Source of the DNA: Owenia fusiformis
Lineage: Eukaryota > Annelida > Polychaeta > Sabellida > Oweniidae
Direction: 5' to 3'
Assembly (NCBI GenBank): GCA_903813345.2
Contig: CAIIXF020000007.1
Location: 29,236,698-29,300,697, forward strand
Length of the DNA stretch: 64,000 nucleotides
A program made the position numbers and the translations under genes. Numbering within the stretch: the stretch's first letter is position 1; each line of letters starts with the position of its first letter. The notes under the pieces were generated by a model. It was not told the DNA's origin. It saw nothing but the letters and a program-made list of their open reading frames with translations, and did not search any database. Below, piece by piece: positions 12,855 to 27,500 of the stretch.

Positions 12855-14586
12855 AGACTCCAGATTTCACATTTTTTTTAAGCTGAGTCATCCAGAACTT
12901 GTAAGCTGAGTCATTCAGAATAAGCTGAGTCAGCTAGAATATAGACATTTAGACAACTTTTAAGAAGGCTATCTTCGACTCTATTAGCTTAACATGGGGA
13001 TATCATCATATCGACTTTTCGAGACTTCAAACCGCTATAACTATCTAACCAGAATTAGATCGAAATTTGGTTTAAAGATTCTGATTCCTGAGAAAATTCT
13101 ACCCTTAATTCATAACTCATTTTGACCTACATTTCGGACACCATATCTCAAAAGTGGGTCAAAAAACTTTCTGACGGCAGAAGGCTAACACTATAAGCAC
13201 ACTCTTTGCTACCTGTATACAAAATTTTGAAGCAAATCCTTAAAGTGTAATGTCAGAATCGCAAAAATAAGGAAAAACTATGAATTTGACCTAGATTTTG
13301 ACCAAGGCATTTTTGCGTCCAAATTTTAAAGCTAGATAGCATTCGAGGTCCCCTCCTTTTATAGGCTTTCAGAATATTAAGCTGTACTCAGTCTTTATCT
13401 GGTATTTTACACTTCAAAAAATCCTTTTTCTCATTGACATAACATGGGGCACCAAATTTAGCGATTTTTGAGCTTTCAAAACCCCATAACTTTCGAACCG
13501 GAAGTCGGATCGTAATTTGGTTTGCAGATTTGGATTCCTGACAAAATTCTACCCCTAATTCATAACTCATACGTTAAATTTGGAATTTTTTTATTTTGAC
13601 CTACTTTTTGGACACGCCATAACTTCCGAACCGGTAGTCGGATCGAAATTTGGTTTGCAGATTCGGATTCCTGAGAAAATTCTACCCTTAATCCATAACT
13701 CATACGTTGAATCTGGAGAACTTTTTATTTTGACCTACTTTTCGGACACCATATCTCAAAAGTGGGTCAAAATACTTTCTGACGGCAAAAGGCTAACACT
13801 ATTAGCACACTCTTTGCTACCTGTATACAAAATTTTGAAGTAAATTATTAAAGTGTAGTGTCAGAATCGTAAAAATAAGGAAAAACTATGAATTTGACCT
13901 TGATTTTGACCTAGGCATTTTGGTGTCCAAATTTTGAAGCTATGTAGCTTTTGAGGTCCCCTTCTTTTATAAGCATTCATTATGTTAAGCTGTACTCAGT
14001 CAATATCCTGTATTTTTCACTTCGAAAAAGTCTTTTTTCCCATTGACTTAACATAGGCACCAAATTTAGCGATTTTTGAGCTTTCAAAACGCCATAACTT
14101 CCGAACCGGAAGTCCGATCCAAATTTGGTTTGCAGATTTGGATTCCTGAGAAAATTCTACATCTTTTTCATAGCTCACACATTCGATTTGGAGCATGTTT
14201 AGGCGTGACCTACATTTCGGACGCCATATCTCAAAATCGGTAAGAGTAATCAAAATTCTGATGTCATATCTTTGATTCGCCTTTTTCTAAGCTACACGAT
14301 GAAAAAAAGATGAAGGAGTTACGAAGAATATTGACGAAGATATGATGAAGAATGTTGAAAATGTAAGATTTGACCTAGTTCTTGACCTTTGACCTAGATA
14401 AAAATTTGACCTAATTTCCCAAAAAGCCGGTTTCAGTCTTTAGTTAACCATGTAAGTTGGATTAAGTAAGCTGTTATAGTTGACGAGAAATTTGGTGAGG
14501 AGGAAGAAAAAAGAATAATAATAATAATAATAATAATAAAGAAAACAGGCAAAAACAATAGACTCCAGATTTTCAATCTGGAGTCT
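12855..14586. mobile_element. Helentron/HINE-like non-autonomous element with internal tandem repeats
   Basis: The left end is AGACTCCAGATT. The right end is a hairpin made of the same 12-mer and its complement (14560-14586). In between are long tandem copies of a unit (about 12992-13437, 13438-14045, 14046-14240) with blocks such as ATAACTTCCGAACCGGAAGT and GGTTTGCAGAT, then an AAT microsatellite (about 14512-14540) just before the hairpin. Subterminal inverted repeats, central tandem repeats, a microsatellite and a 3' hairpin together match the known layout of Helentron-associated elements (HINE/DINE-1, pearl-like). No Rep/helicase coding sequence is present. Confidence 0.6.
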
Positions 14587-15518
14587 AATTACAGAATAGC
14601 AGGGGTGTATTCGACGACATTACCCCTGCTCTGAGGTCTATATTACGATTCGAACATAAAAACTCATCAAAATGTTTCGAATATGCATTACTGGTCCGCC
14701 ATTACTACGGCCTGCCGTTATGATGTCACACATTACTCGTATAACCAGGGGTATTGTTTGCAAATATACCCCGGGTAAAATGTTGACTTTGTTCACAGTT
14801 TATAGAAGGCGTGAATACAGTCATGTTCGAATTTTTAATAATTTTGCCCGTTGTTTTCATTTGTTCTTTGGTAGTTGTTTAACCTTCATCTGTAACAGGT
14901 GTTACACTTTTGTAACCATTTGCAAGTGGTGACATTTTGTCATGTTAATGTCTAGTCAGCATTTGACTTTGACCTGACTTAAAGGTGTATTATGATTCTG
15001 TGACAGACAGGCCCATAGCCAGGGGGGTTCGCAGTTCCCCCCCCCCCCTAGCCAAAAATTCTTTCAAAATCATGTATTTTTCACCATTTTGAACACTTCT
15101 CAAGTGATTTGAGCCATATTTGAGCCAAATTTGTCAAATGTGAACCCCCCTGGAAATCTTTGAAAAATTAACCCTCCCCCCCCTTGGCAAATCCTGGCTA
15201 TTGGCCTGACAGATATGAACAGATAATGGATTCATTAATAGAAACAACAGGAGACAATGGACAGTGACAGAATGTTCTTATCTGAAAACTTTTGATTTCA
15301 ATGACACTTATTTGAAACAATCACGGTTTAAGAATGCATTTAAATGATAAACTTTTAAGACTGTATATAACTATGTATGAAGAACTAAAAGATTAAGTAC
15401 TCAAAAAAGGTACAGCAATTGAGAAGAATCTAAAGGAGATGTTTACATAGTCATAAATAGATGATTTCATGTTGTTATTTTGTGGTATTTTATGTTATAG
15501 TTTGGTGATTTCCAACAG
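14587..15518. other. Upstream flank or 5' intron of the ITPRID-like gene
   Basis: No start-codon exon for the downstream gene was found here. The stretch holds a short hairpin-forming sequence at 14596-14635 (AGCAGGGGT...ACCCCTGCT) and one CAGGCCC-family MITE. The true first exon may lie here unrecognised, or further upstream. Confidence 0.4.
15008..15208. mobile_element. CAGGCCC-family MITE, 201 bp, 5-bp target duplication
   Basis: It is bounded by CAGGCCCATAGCC and GGCTATTGGCCTG and flanked by ACAGA on both sides (15003-15007 and 15209-15213). It contains C/G homopolymer runs next to the ends, like its relatives at 37995 and 38845, and is inverted relative to them. Confidence 0.75.
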
Positions 15519-18500
15519 TGAAGGTAACAAAGTTCAACATGAGGTGAATAAATGGGGAGAATCAGTGATCGAATACAGGGAAAACATGAAAGGTAAGGCT
15601 GACGTACATAACAATACACCATCTTGGATAATCAGGGTATGAGGGTTTTCATTGATTGAAAAATCAAACTGGTAAATGAATGACAACTCATACCCTTAGC
15701 CCATAGTCTAGTACATACCCTCTAACTTGGATTGATCATTTTTGATTTCGCATTTACTCACCAATTTAATTCAATTTATTCAATTCAAAATTCCATCATA
15801 CAATATTTCATATATAACATGAAAAAGATACCCAAGGGGGCGTATATATTCTATGGAATGACATAGCCACGTTCAAATGTTTATACATAGTGGGGCCATC
15901 TTTAAGGAATGGCAGACTTTAGCAAGTTTAGTTCATCAGTTTTAAAGAGGTTGAGAAAATACCATTATATAAAAGTTTGAGAAAATGTTTGTCACTTCTG
16001 AAAATGGTAAACAATAAGTGGTATGTATATATCCAAATCCTTTGACTTATAGGCTTATAACTAAAGCAGGTAGTCAGTATATATACCAAGGAGACAAGAG
16101 AGGGGCATCTAAGTTGAGGCATTTCTTGAGGCTATGCAACAGACTGATTACATTATATTTGGCACAATAATCAGACTAATGCACAATTAAAATAAGGTTA
16201 TTGAGGACTGTTTGTACTGTGTACATGTACATTCGGCAACAAATGATCATTTTTATTAATCGGGAGATTTTATTTTTGGCGAGAACTGAAACTTTCAGGT
16301 GAAAAATTAACATTTTTCAAGATCTGTCTGAATTTAATTTGGTAATTGTTATTTGTTGGGATTTTTCAATATTTCATTAACAAATTCAACCAATTTACAA
16401 TTGTAATTTATAACTTATAGGAGTCAAGCAACATTTGCTTCTACATTATGATCTTATTCCAACCACAGATATGTGATATTGAATTTGATTATATATAAAG
16501 TAAATATTTGATTTTGACACAGTTCCTATGATTATGTAACACTGCAGCTTATGACCTATGGTGATAATAATATGTCTAGCAAAATGAGAATCTATGTGAT
16601 ATACTGTATACTAAATTCTACCCATAGAAGCTGGTGTTAATTTTGGGGGGAAATTTGCACAATCATATTACATATTTTTCCTTATTATGCTACTTGTGTT
16701 TTCAACATCTTCATCCATCAAAATTCAGTTTTCCATGCTTTTTAACTTTTGAAATCAATGACATTTTGTTTTGAACAAGTTTGAAAATGTAAACTTTTTG
16801 TTTTATTTTAAATGAAATATGAGCCAATTTTCCCCTTTAAATCCCTAGGTTGTAATTCTTTAATACATGATACAGTTCCGTGAAAGAACAGTTTCAACAG
16901 TTTGGAGTCCAATGGTATGCATTACATGCCTAGTGTATGAAAGAATGCAGCTCTTGTGTAAACATTGAATGTTAAATGCTAAACAATGATATTTTGTTGA
17001 TATATCTCAAAATTGGCTCTTGAGCTTGTCGAGTTTGTCGTTTGCAAGCATTAATAGGAAGGATTCGTGGCAAATGAATTGATAATTCTACTTCAAATTT
17101 GCATTCTCCTTGCAAATTAACTTTTGGTTGGTAACGTGTCAATGAAAGAAAACGAATAGGCATACTTACTGGAATATTGCAATATCAATTGCCATTATAA
17201 CTTCATTTAGGAAACTTTGTTGAAATTATCAAAAAATTATTTTACAGGGAAGTAGAGGAACAGACTTGGTTTCACATCAGATGACTGTTCAATGGATTCG
17301 GAGACTTCCAAGAGCAACATTATGACTTTATAATGAGTTGACGTCTAATGTAGCTAACATTGAGAAATGATGGAGGAGAATTGTGCTACTAGAATCAGAG
17401 GTTAGTCTGAACATTGACATAACTGTAAGTGTAAACTCAATATCTTGTTGTGTTTCAAATAAATGTTCTGAACCGTTTGCACTGTTAAAGGCTTGTAACA
17501 AGTCAAAAGTAATTTGACAAGTACCAACAATGATCAACTTATGATTTATTTTCATGCACAATAACAATATGCTGGAGATCAAGATATTGAAATTGCACCA
17601 TAAGGGATATCAATGTTTCGATATAAAAAGTAAAACCTTTTCCATATACCGTATTCTCTGTAATTACCGCCCACTCTCTAATAAGCGCCCACTCCGCTTC
17701 ACAAAGTTCAAGAAACATCGAGGAATCAACAAGAATTGAAGAATATATCAGGAAAAAAATATTTCTCAAAATCCAGGAGCGGGCGATAATAGAGTACTTA
17801 CCCTAAAACTGCTGTAAACACGATGCGTTTTGTAATTCTATGCATTCTATGCGTTCTGTGAACTTTCTGGTTTCTTTTTAATGTTTCTCGACTTTTACAC
17901 GACTTTTGCACGAATAATGATGATCTCTCATCAAATTAGAAATAATGTATAACTTTAGATCGATATCCAGCAGTCTCTAGTGGAAATATTGAAGGTAATC
18001 GGCGATAATGACAAAGTGGGCGTGCCGGAAATAAATTAGACATAGACGGGTCTTCAACCACTGTCAATATTGTCTAAGCGATCTTTACCGTATTCTCTCC
18101 AATAACAGCACTTGTCATATTATTATAAAAATATGTTGAAGAAAATGCATTCTTGTCAAGAAAAATTGCCATACATGAAATTCCTCGGGATTTCTGATTT
18201 CTTTCATACATGGGCGCTTATTAGAATGGTCTAAACAATGTATTTTCAATTTTCTAAACGCCCTGGGCGCTAATTACAGAGAATACGGTAATCAGAAATT
18301 CCAGATTTTTCAGGTTTTAGGTTGAGGGCATTTTGTAGACCTCTCATTGTAGAGGGAGGGGGTGAGGGAGGGGGAGTTTGGCAAATTGGCATTCTCCTTT
18401 GGAAAGCAATAACTATTTCAGTTAAAATGTATGTTTTGTTGAACAAAACATATCATTATTACAAGATTATTAGTGTAACTGGTATTTTGTAATTTACCTT

Positions 18501-21500
18501 GATTTGTGTATTTGTGAAATAATCTAATTCCTACGCTCTCTCCATATCTGTCCCTCTGGAGACGGGAGAGCATCTGCGATGTAACAGAGAGAGATGCTAT
18601 GAGTATCAGGATGTACCGAATTGTCAACTGACATATATATTGATACATGTTACATTTTGATTCCATTATTTTAATTGTCATGGGCCAAAAGGACTTAACA
18701 ATAGGTTAAACGGTTGCTTCAACATTATTCAGTCAACATTTAAAGTAAACATTTTAGAAAATACATACATGTATAGTACTTAAACAATTTTGAAACTTCT
18801 GTAAATTATTTACAAAAGTAGAAGTTTTATTTTCAAAATTCCCCAAAATAATTAAAGATACCAAGAAATATTTTTTCCTGGTAATAAAAAACATTTAAAA
18901 AACTCATTTGTGTCATTTATTGTAAGAACATTTTACACCACTCATATTTAACTTGGCAATTGATTTGTTTATTAACAGCAAGGTTATGCCAATTTAAGGC
19001 ATAAATAATTAGAAGTTAAGAACGAAATGGTACCCTTAATTAGACCTTAAATTAGAAATGTAACTAATATATACTGTTTACGTTTCATAAGGCAGGATCA
19101 AAGAATGTATTTGGTGGGTAAGATATAGATTTAAAGGCAATTTGATATGTCGATTTCCTTATCTCAAACTGTTCCAGTTGAAACGTGAATGTGGCAAGTC
19201 CATAGGGAAGCTCTTATATTGACATCATAAAATGAAATAATGATTTTTTATGGGGCAAGTCATCAATCCCATGATACCTCAACACTCTTGTAAATGGCTG
19301 TACACTTATAGCTCTTGTTCTGGTGGTGCATGATGGGATGGCTTGTACAGGGTTCAGTGTTGTTTGTTCCCATTTTTGAGAACTCACTCTGACATCTCTG
19401 ATGCCACTCTTCAACTCTAAAATGTGAATAGCTTAACCATCTTCATTTTTACACACATAAGGGCAGTTTGTTTTGTCTCTTTATTGCACAATTTCTGTCA
19501 GTTCTGACTGTTCAGCGAATTGTCTTGTGAAATGTGTCTTACTATGACAGTTAATTTGCAAGGTTGCTGGATATGATATATCACCTCTTCCCAGGATTGA
19601 TATTAGGAAATTGCTCAATATCTGAAACCATCGCACGTACCACCTTAGAGAAAATTCCAGGAAAGATCGTCCCAATTCTAGTTTTTAGTCTTGTATCATT
19701 TCCAATTTATTCCCTTTTCAATACAATAAGGAGAATCATGAATTGAATAATCAAAATGAAGTTGAGGTTCTCAACATACAGAAACAAAGAAAAAAAGATG
19801 GACTGGTTGCTTCATATTGATAAGCCATCATACACTTAAACAGTCAAAAACATTTGAAAGCAAACTAGAAAATAAAAAAAAAACTGAAACTAGGAAAAGT
19901 ATGAAAATGAGAATATAGATTGGCTAAATTTCTCATTGCTTTCTATTGATGCAATGTCATCATGGCATTGTTTATTTTGGCAATAATTGTAAATAGCAAT
20001 ACATGTACATCTATATCAACTTATTGTGGCAATATGAAGGAGGTATGTGTATGGATATATGTGTATTGTGGGGAAGGGATGTACAGTGGCTTTACTGAAG
20101 GTACACCCCAACAATGTCCCCTGGCATTGAAAAATAATGTTATGATGTAGAATTAGGTACCCTGCGTGCAACGTTTAGTTATAAACTACCCTCTGCCTAG
20201 TATAGACTAAATTACAGTTTAGCAGCCCCGTCCAAAAGATTTGTGCTTGTGACAGCCCGGGTAATAAATCATTTGAAATCTACCACGCTGACCATTTCTC
20301 AACCAATCAGCGAAGTGGAAGGAACACGTGTTAAAAACGTGCCCATTAACTATGCAGTGATGTCAGAGGAAATGACCATATAGAAAGTATTTCGACTGTA
20401 TAACTCTAATTGGCTCGGTGAGATCAGAGATTTATTGTAAACTGAAAGAGTGAAGATGAAGCTCTCTTTTAGGAAGCGAAGTCAAACGAATGCAAAGGGT
20501 AAGAATTAGGAGATGTATATCTATGAAAAAACAAATAAGATTAGAAAAAATAGGAGATATATTTGAAACTCATTCAGGTACTTCAATAATGAAACAAACA
20601 AAAAGAAGATTTAAAGTCCATCTTGTTTACTAAATGTCTTGTAATCTTATTTTTCTTCAATTTTGGGTCTGTGAGGATTTTTCCATTAATAAAAGAGTAA
20701 ACCTCCAGTGCTTGATAGCCTGATAGTATCAGTACATTGTAATTTGATATGAATCACATACAAATAGGCCTGTGACATTTCTGTAATGGAAGTTGAACCA
20801 TTGATTAATTTCCCCGTTGGTTAATTAAATTGATATGAAAATCTATGTGTTTGTTGTCAACCCTGTTTGGGGATTGTGAAGTTGGAGATTGTTGAGTACA
20901 TGGTCTACTTATTGGAATCAAATTCAACCAGTTCTGATGTTCATATTAGACAGCCTTGATGTTTATATTAGACAGTTTTTTATGTTTATATTAGACATGT
21001 TTGGTGTTTACATTAGACTTGTTTGATGTTCATATGAGACAGACCTGTTCAAGTATGAGACAGGTTTGCTGTTTACATTAAACAGGTTTTGTGTTTACAT
21101 TAGACAGGTTTGGTGTTTATATTAAACAGGTTTGGTGTTCACATTAGACAGGTTTGGTGTTTATGTTATAATCAGGTTTGGTGTTTACATTAGACATGTT
21201 TGGTGTTTATATTAAAACAAGATTGGTGTTCACATTAGACAAGTTTTGTGTTCTCTTTAGACAGATTTGATGTTCATTCAATACAAGACAGGTTTGGTGT
21301 TGACAGACATGAGATGATTTGGCATGTAATTGGCATTCACATTCAAGAAAGGTTTTGATATGCCCATTAGCCAGATTTGATATGAGACATGTATTACCAG
21401 ACATTTTTTATTTTCATTTTAACAGGTTTTAGAGTATATATACACATTAAACGGGTTTTCCAAGAAGGTTTTACTATTATCGTGTATGTAAACCCACTTA

Positions 21501-24500
21501 TAAAATAGCTGGCAGTATAACGGGAATGATTTCTGCCTATATCTATCGAGAATGATAATAGCTCAGTTGGAGAGTTCATTAATGCATATGGCAAGCTCTC
21601 TCAACTCACCTGTTTCATGATTCAGATTCTCATTTTCTTTGAAGCACTTGGCGAAAGCAGCTTTTATCTAGTGGAATCTAAGCGCAGACTCTGGTGGATG
21701 CAAGGGCTTTCTATGAAATTGAAGCAAGGGTTTTCATTGAAGCAAGGGCTTTCTTGAAGCAAGAGCTCTTATTGAAGCATTTGAGATTTATTAAACCAAG
21801 AGTTTTCATTAAACAAGGCTTTCGCTGAGATACGTTTTCTATTCCTTTGAGGAAAGGACTGTCTTTGAAACAAAGGCTTTCATTGAAGTACCAGCATATC
21901 ATAAGTAAGAGCTTTAGTAAGGATTTTTTATAATTACAATTTCAAAGATTTTTTGGATTTAATTTATATTTAACTGATGAGAATCAAAAGACAAAGCATC
22001 AGGTAAGACAAATATTAAATCATTTGTCTGAATATCAGATAAAGTAGCTTGAAAATTACTTATAAAACCTACAAAATGTATACTTGTAAAATTAAAATCA
22101 TAAAACATTCGGAAAACAAAGGGTATTTTAACAACAGACCTATATATTTTATTTAATTTAAACCCCAAAATAGATTTTATGTAATGATCCATTAATTAGA
22201 AACAGACTTGTGATGGCAACAGAATGTCATTGTGAATTAGATATCATTGAGATATATCCTGGATAGAATGTATGATTTGTTTTATTTTGCTAAAATGCTT
22301 TTTTTCCCTGAAATATGTTATACAAAAATTTATATTGTTTTTCTAAAATATATATTTTTCCCTAAAATATATATTATTTTCCTGAAATATGTACTATTTC
22401 TCTGAAATAATTGTTTGTTTGAAATATGTTTTGTTTGCCTGAAATATACATTTTTGCCTGAAATATGTACTTTTGCCTGTAGTATGTATTCTCATTGAAC
22501 TGATATATCAAAATTCAAGACTTTTCTACTTATCCAAATGAGCACATCCCGGAAGATTGGTCATAATGCACCATTTCAATGATTTCAATGTTTCAGTGAT
22601 TTTCTGAAATTCTTAACCAGTTTTAAATACAATTATCAACTGGGTAGAAAGCATTGCTGGGAGAGCACTTTCATGTATTCTAATAAATTGTTGTGATATC
22701 ATTTCCACTTGTAATATTTACATCTAACATGAAAGGATTGATGAAACACTTTACAAATGGCAAATTAGGACTGAGGAAACATGTGTCGTATTTTGTGTTA
22801 AGCCTAAGGAAGTAATTATGAAAGTATCACAAAGTGTGATTCAATTTCAATAGGGTTATTGCAACAACCCTAACAGTCAGTGTCATTTTGTCGTGTCATT
22901 TAGTGCCATTTTGTATATATCCAGAATGCAAATCTTATACATGTATAATGTTAATATTTTATTGATTCAGATGTCTTATTATTATAAAATTCAAATCTGA
23001 AAGGGATAATGTAAACCATTTTTCATGAGATTAATTCATTTGGCCTTTTCACTTTTTCCACGATGTCGATTATTCTCCTCACGGATCCAACAGACCTTGA
23101 AACCCCAGATGGTTTTAAGATTGAAGAATTGCACAAGCCTAGCTTCAAAGTGAAATCACTTTGTGTTGAACTACCCTATATTAGTAAGACGAGATAAGAC
23201 CCTGAAGTTAACATTTGGCTCGTTATGTTGTCCACTTTACATACTTATGATAAAAAGTACTTCTAATTATCCTTTTAGATGTTATTTCTCTTGAAAAAAA
23301 CATCTTTTATGACATGTTTTTGGGGGTAGTTAAAATGTTCAAAATTCCAATTATTTAAAAAATTAATACATGTTGTTTCCATTTGTATTATTTTTCATGA
23401 TATTATATCTAACATTGAACATGATAGATTAGTTCAGTACTTAGCATAACCATCATGCTTCAACCCAACCAGTTAATGTTGGTATCCACATATTTCCATA
23501 TATTAACAGCTTTGTTACAATAAAGTTGATATCATGGGAAGGAGGAGATAAATAAGGATTTCACTAGTAAAGAATATTGAATTTTTGAAAAAGTCAAATA
23601 AATGACAAAAATCAGCATTTTCAAACCTTATGTTATATCCAGTTAGGAGAGGAGTTAAAGTATAACAAATTAGTGTTTGTTAATAAAAACTGTCAACATT
23701 TGGACATAATCCCTTGAAATATATCATTGTCAGTGATCTCCCCAGCATTAAAGCAATTGGGCGCAGCACCCAACTGAGATTTTGATAATAGGCTTGCACC
23801 CACCTGAGAATCCATTCGCACCCACTTGAAAATGAAAAAAAATCATGAAAATAGATATTTTGACCAATTTTGGTATGAATCATGAAAATGAAAAATTTGC
23901 ACCCTCTTGAGAAAAATCCTGTGGAGATCATTGGTTGTATTGCCATGTTACAATATAATCATCATAAATTTGAGGTATCAAAGCATGAGTAATTATTTGC
24001 TGCTATTGATGGGAAATTATTGAATCAGTGTAAACATAATCATAGCTGATATCATATCTGTCCGTCAAATGAATTGATCATCTGTCTCGTAGTAATTGAA
24101 GCATCAAGAAATTGATTTAAATGGTATTTTTGATGTAATTATTGAGTACTAATCAAAAAGTTGATTAAAGAGGCAATTAAAGAGGCAACAAAAAAACAGA
24201 ACAAGTTGAGGGTAAATCTCAATAGTTCCCTTACATACTCAAAGAAATAAAGGTATTTGTAAAATGTTTATTTGAACTGTGAATATTTGTTGTGTTGTAG
24301 ATGGTTCTGACAAGACATCTCGAAAGAATGTGGCCATCGAGGAATGGATAAATCAATCGTGAGTAACAATATGTTTGGTTCCCCTGCACTACTAATTTTG
24401 AGTATATAACATTTGTGTCCTGACCATTTATTTAAGTAACATTAATGCCCTAATTAATTATTTAAGTAGTAGGTAATATTGATGTCTCAATGCATTTTTT

Positions 24501-27500
24501 ATTTTGAGTAGCATTGAAGTCCTGCTTATTCATTTTGAGATACATTAATGCCCCGATTATTTATTTTGATCATGGGCTCTCAAATTGCTTTGATTAATAT
24601 TGATATCCTGATTTTTATTTTGAGTAAAATTGATGTCCTGATTATTTATTTTGAGTAATATTGATTACTGAATAATTTCATTTTGAGCAACATTGATGCC
24701 CTGATTATTCATTTTAAGTGACATAAGTTTCCTGATAGTTCTTTTAGGTTATCTCCCGGAATTTCGGTTAATTTTCAAAATGATGTTCACTGTTGCTATA
24801 ATGATGTTCACCATTGCTATGTTTTTACGCAATAACACTTCAGCTGAATGATACCTGCACTTAACCCTGCACTTGAAATGTTGGCTTGATCGTCCTGTAC
24901 TTGTTAACTTCGTTCTAGTTTCTCTGCAGGGCTTTCATTTGTAGCAATATTCTCCAACTGTTTTAACCAAAACCCCTCATTATTTTTTATAGGAATTTTG
25001 TTTCCTGCTAAAATCATAATTTCAATAATGTTGCTTGTTGCTTCGCTTTATTGCCCACTCTAAAAACTCCTGCTTTGACTATTAACTGTTTTTACATAAT
25101 CATTTTGCAGAGCCTTTGTAGAACGCAACACTTATCTCAGAAAATATAGCTCCTTAAATACCCCCATGTCACTTTGAAGGGGTTAAACAACAAAGCATTT
25201 TTTAACTTCATTTCAGCCATTTATTGTTAATTTGCTCATTAGCATGCAGATCCGTAACACTTTGTACTTCTTGAAGACTGATTTATTCATTGTAAAGCTG
25301 GAGTTATTTTGACGTAATTGTTTTTTTAAGTCGACATTGACACTAATAAAATTATGGCAGTGAGTACATTTAATAACATAGAATTATATATAATTTGAGC
25401 TAATCAAAACATATTTTTCAATACTCATAGTCACTCTGCCATGATGAAATTATTTTGAATGATTTGTAAAAAGTGAACTTCTCAGTTTACAATTTATTCT
25501 GAATTCTTACAGGATCAGTGATGAGGCCAGTAAAGGATTATATTGGACATTAGATTAGTTGTCAATTCTATTGTTATTTATTTATTTGTTTATTCATTGT
25601 GGTATGATTTCTAAATAAAATGGTCATCATTAGTAGTCACCTAGAAAAAAAGGTTTATTGTAAACCAAAAATGCCACAAATCTGATCATTTTAACCCTGT
25701 ATTGTAGAACTCTGGAGCTCAAGCGCCATCTAAAGGAGAATGGGGAGTGGACAGGTGACCCTGTGGCAAGTGATTGTGAGTACAATTTCAATTTTACTTT
25801 TCCAGCATATTGCACTGCACCCAACTAGAAACAAGTTAATTCCATTGCATTTAGTTGAGATTTCATTTGCATCTAGCTGAAAGTCCATTTGCGCCCAGTT
25901 GGAATTCCATTTGCACTCAGTTGAAATTCCATTTGCACCCAATTGGAATTCCATTTGCACCCAGTTGAAATTCCATTTGCACTCCATTCAAATTCCATTT
26001 GTACTCAGTTGAAATTCCATTTGCACCCAATTGGAGTTCCATTTGTGCCCAGTTAAAATTCCATTTGCCCTCCATTCAAATTCTATTTGCACTCAGTTGA
26101 AATTCTATTTGCACTCAGTTGAAATTCCATTTGCACTCAGTTGAAATTTCATTTGCACCCAGTTAAGAATTCAAACTTGTGGAAGATAAATTATCTGGGG
26201 AAATTTCTTGTCATTAGTAAAATTCAAATTCTATTGTAGAAGACATTGAAATATAACTTCCATTGTGATGTTGTACCTAAACATTGTAAGGGGATTCATC
26301 AAAAGTTTGATGTCGGATAGAAAACTAAATAAATCTAGTTAGGGGGGGGGTTCAAACCCATTTCAGTTTGCTATTCGACAAACAAGATTTCAAGTTTTTG
26401 GCAATTTTGACTCAGAATGCCTTGGAATGGTTTAAAAATAAAGATTTTATCTGATGCTTGATTGAAACTAGATTTATTTAGTTTCCAATCCGACATCAAA
26501 CTTTTGATGCCTCCCCTAAATATATAATGTGTTAGGATTGGGGTCAAGAATATATGAACCTGGAGATGAGTGTATTGAAGTTCTTTTATCACCTGTTTCC
26601 ATTGATTCATTTTCAAATGTCTGATATATAGCTGCAATAATTCCTATTTTGCTCCTTAAATACAAGCTGCTACCAGAACTTATATCTAGGATGTGATCTT
26701 TGAATGTCAGGATTAACATACAGAACTAGGAAAAAACTGCAACAGTTATGTGCTGCATATAAAATGGCATTATCTCAGCGTTGATGTGTTTTCCCTTGAT
26801 AGTAAATTGGAGAAGATGTGGAATTTCATATTAGTTTTTCTTGAATGATAAGAATCTGATTCTAAAGGGAGGAACAGATTGTTGTAATAATTACCCTTGA
26901 AACTATAAAACAGAGAAAATTGATAAGATGGAATTTCAATATTAGGTTTATTTCTCTGATGAGAACAAATATGATTCTTAGTAATAGTATGATTAAGTGT
27001 CAGTTGATAACACATAAATGTTGTATGATTGCACTTATTACAAAAAAAGATTGCTTTATTACAGTTATTAAGTCATAGTTTTGTTCATATACAAATTCAC
27101 TATTTACTATATTATATGGAAATCATACACAGTACGTATGTTTCTTGTATATTTTTCTTGTGCAGGCTTACATCACTTTGTATTAGAAAGTGAACATAAT
27201 ATATAAATGAGGCAATAGATATACAATAAGATACCAAATGGATTCTGTTATAAACTATCTGAAATATTGTAATGAAATAAGACTTGTTTTGAAAAATATC
27301 TGGAAATATTTTCAGCGAAACAACTGCGGCTGGAAGTAGAAGGTGATGGGTCACATGGTGAAACTGGGAAGTCTATCATAAATAGGTAAGAAGAATTTCT
27401 GCCATAATAATGCTTTAAGTACCATTTTCTTATTCACTCAATGGAGTATGAGAGAGAGGCCCATAGCCAACTTTTGCCAAAATCCAAGGGGGTTCCTGTT

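Larger units (their letters stand above)
15593..24300 (+). other. First visible intron of the ITPRID-like gene (8.7 kb)
   Basis: It runs from donor GTAAGG (15593) to acceptor TTGTAG (24300). No further coding exon with matching phase was recognised. It contains the paired CCGTATTCTC elements (17649-18288), the 345-bp element at 20158 and three minisatellite tracts (20935-22500). Confidence 0.55.

Noticed and set aside
23063-23197. 44-codon plus-strand frame starting MSIILLTDPTDLETPDGF
   Set aside because: The composition looks somewhat coding-like, but it has no recognisable domain, no matching splice phase with the ITPRID-like exons and no supporting neighbours.
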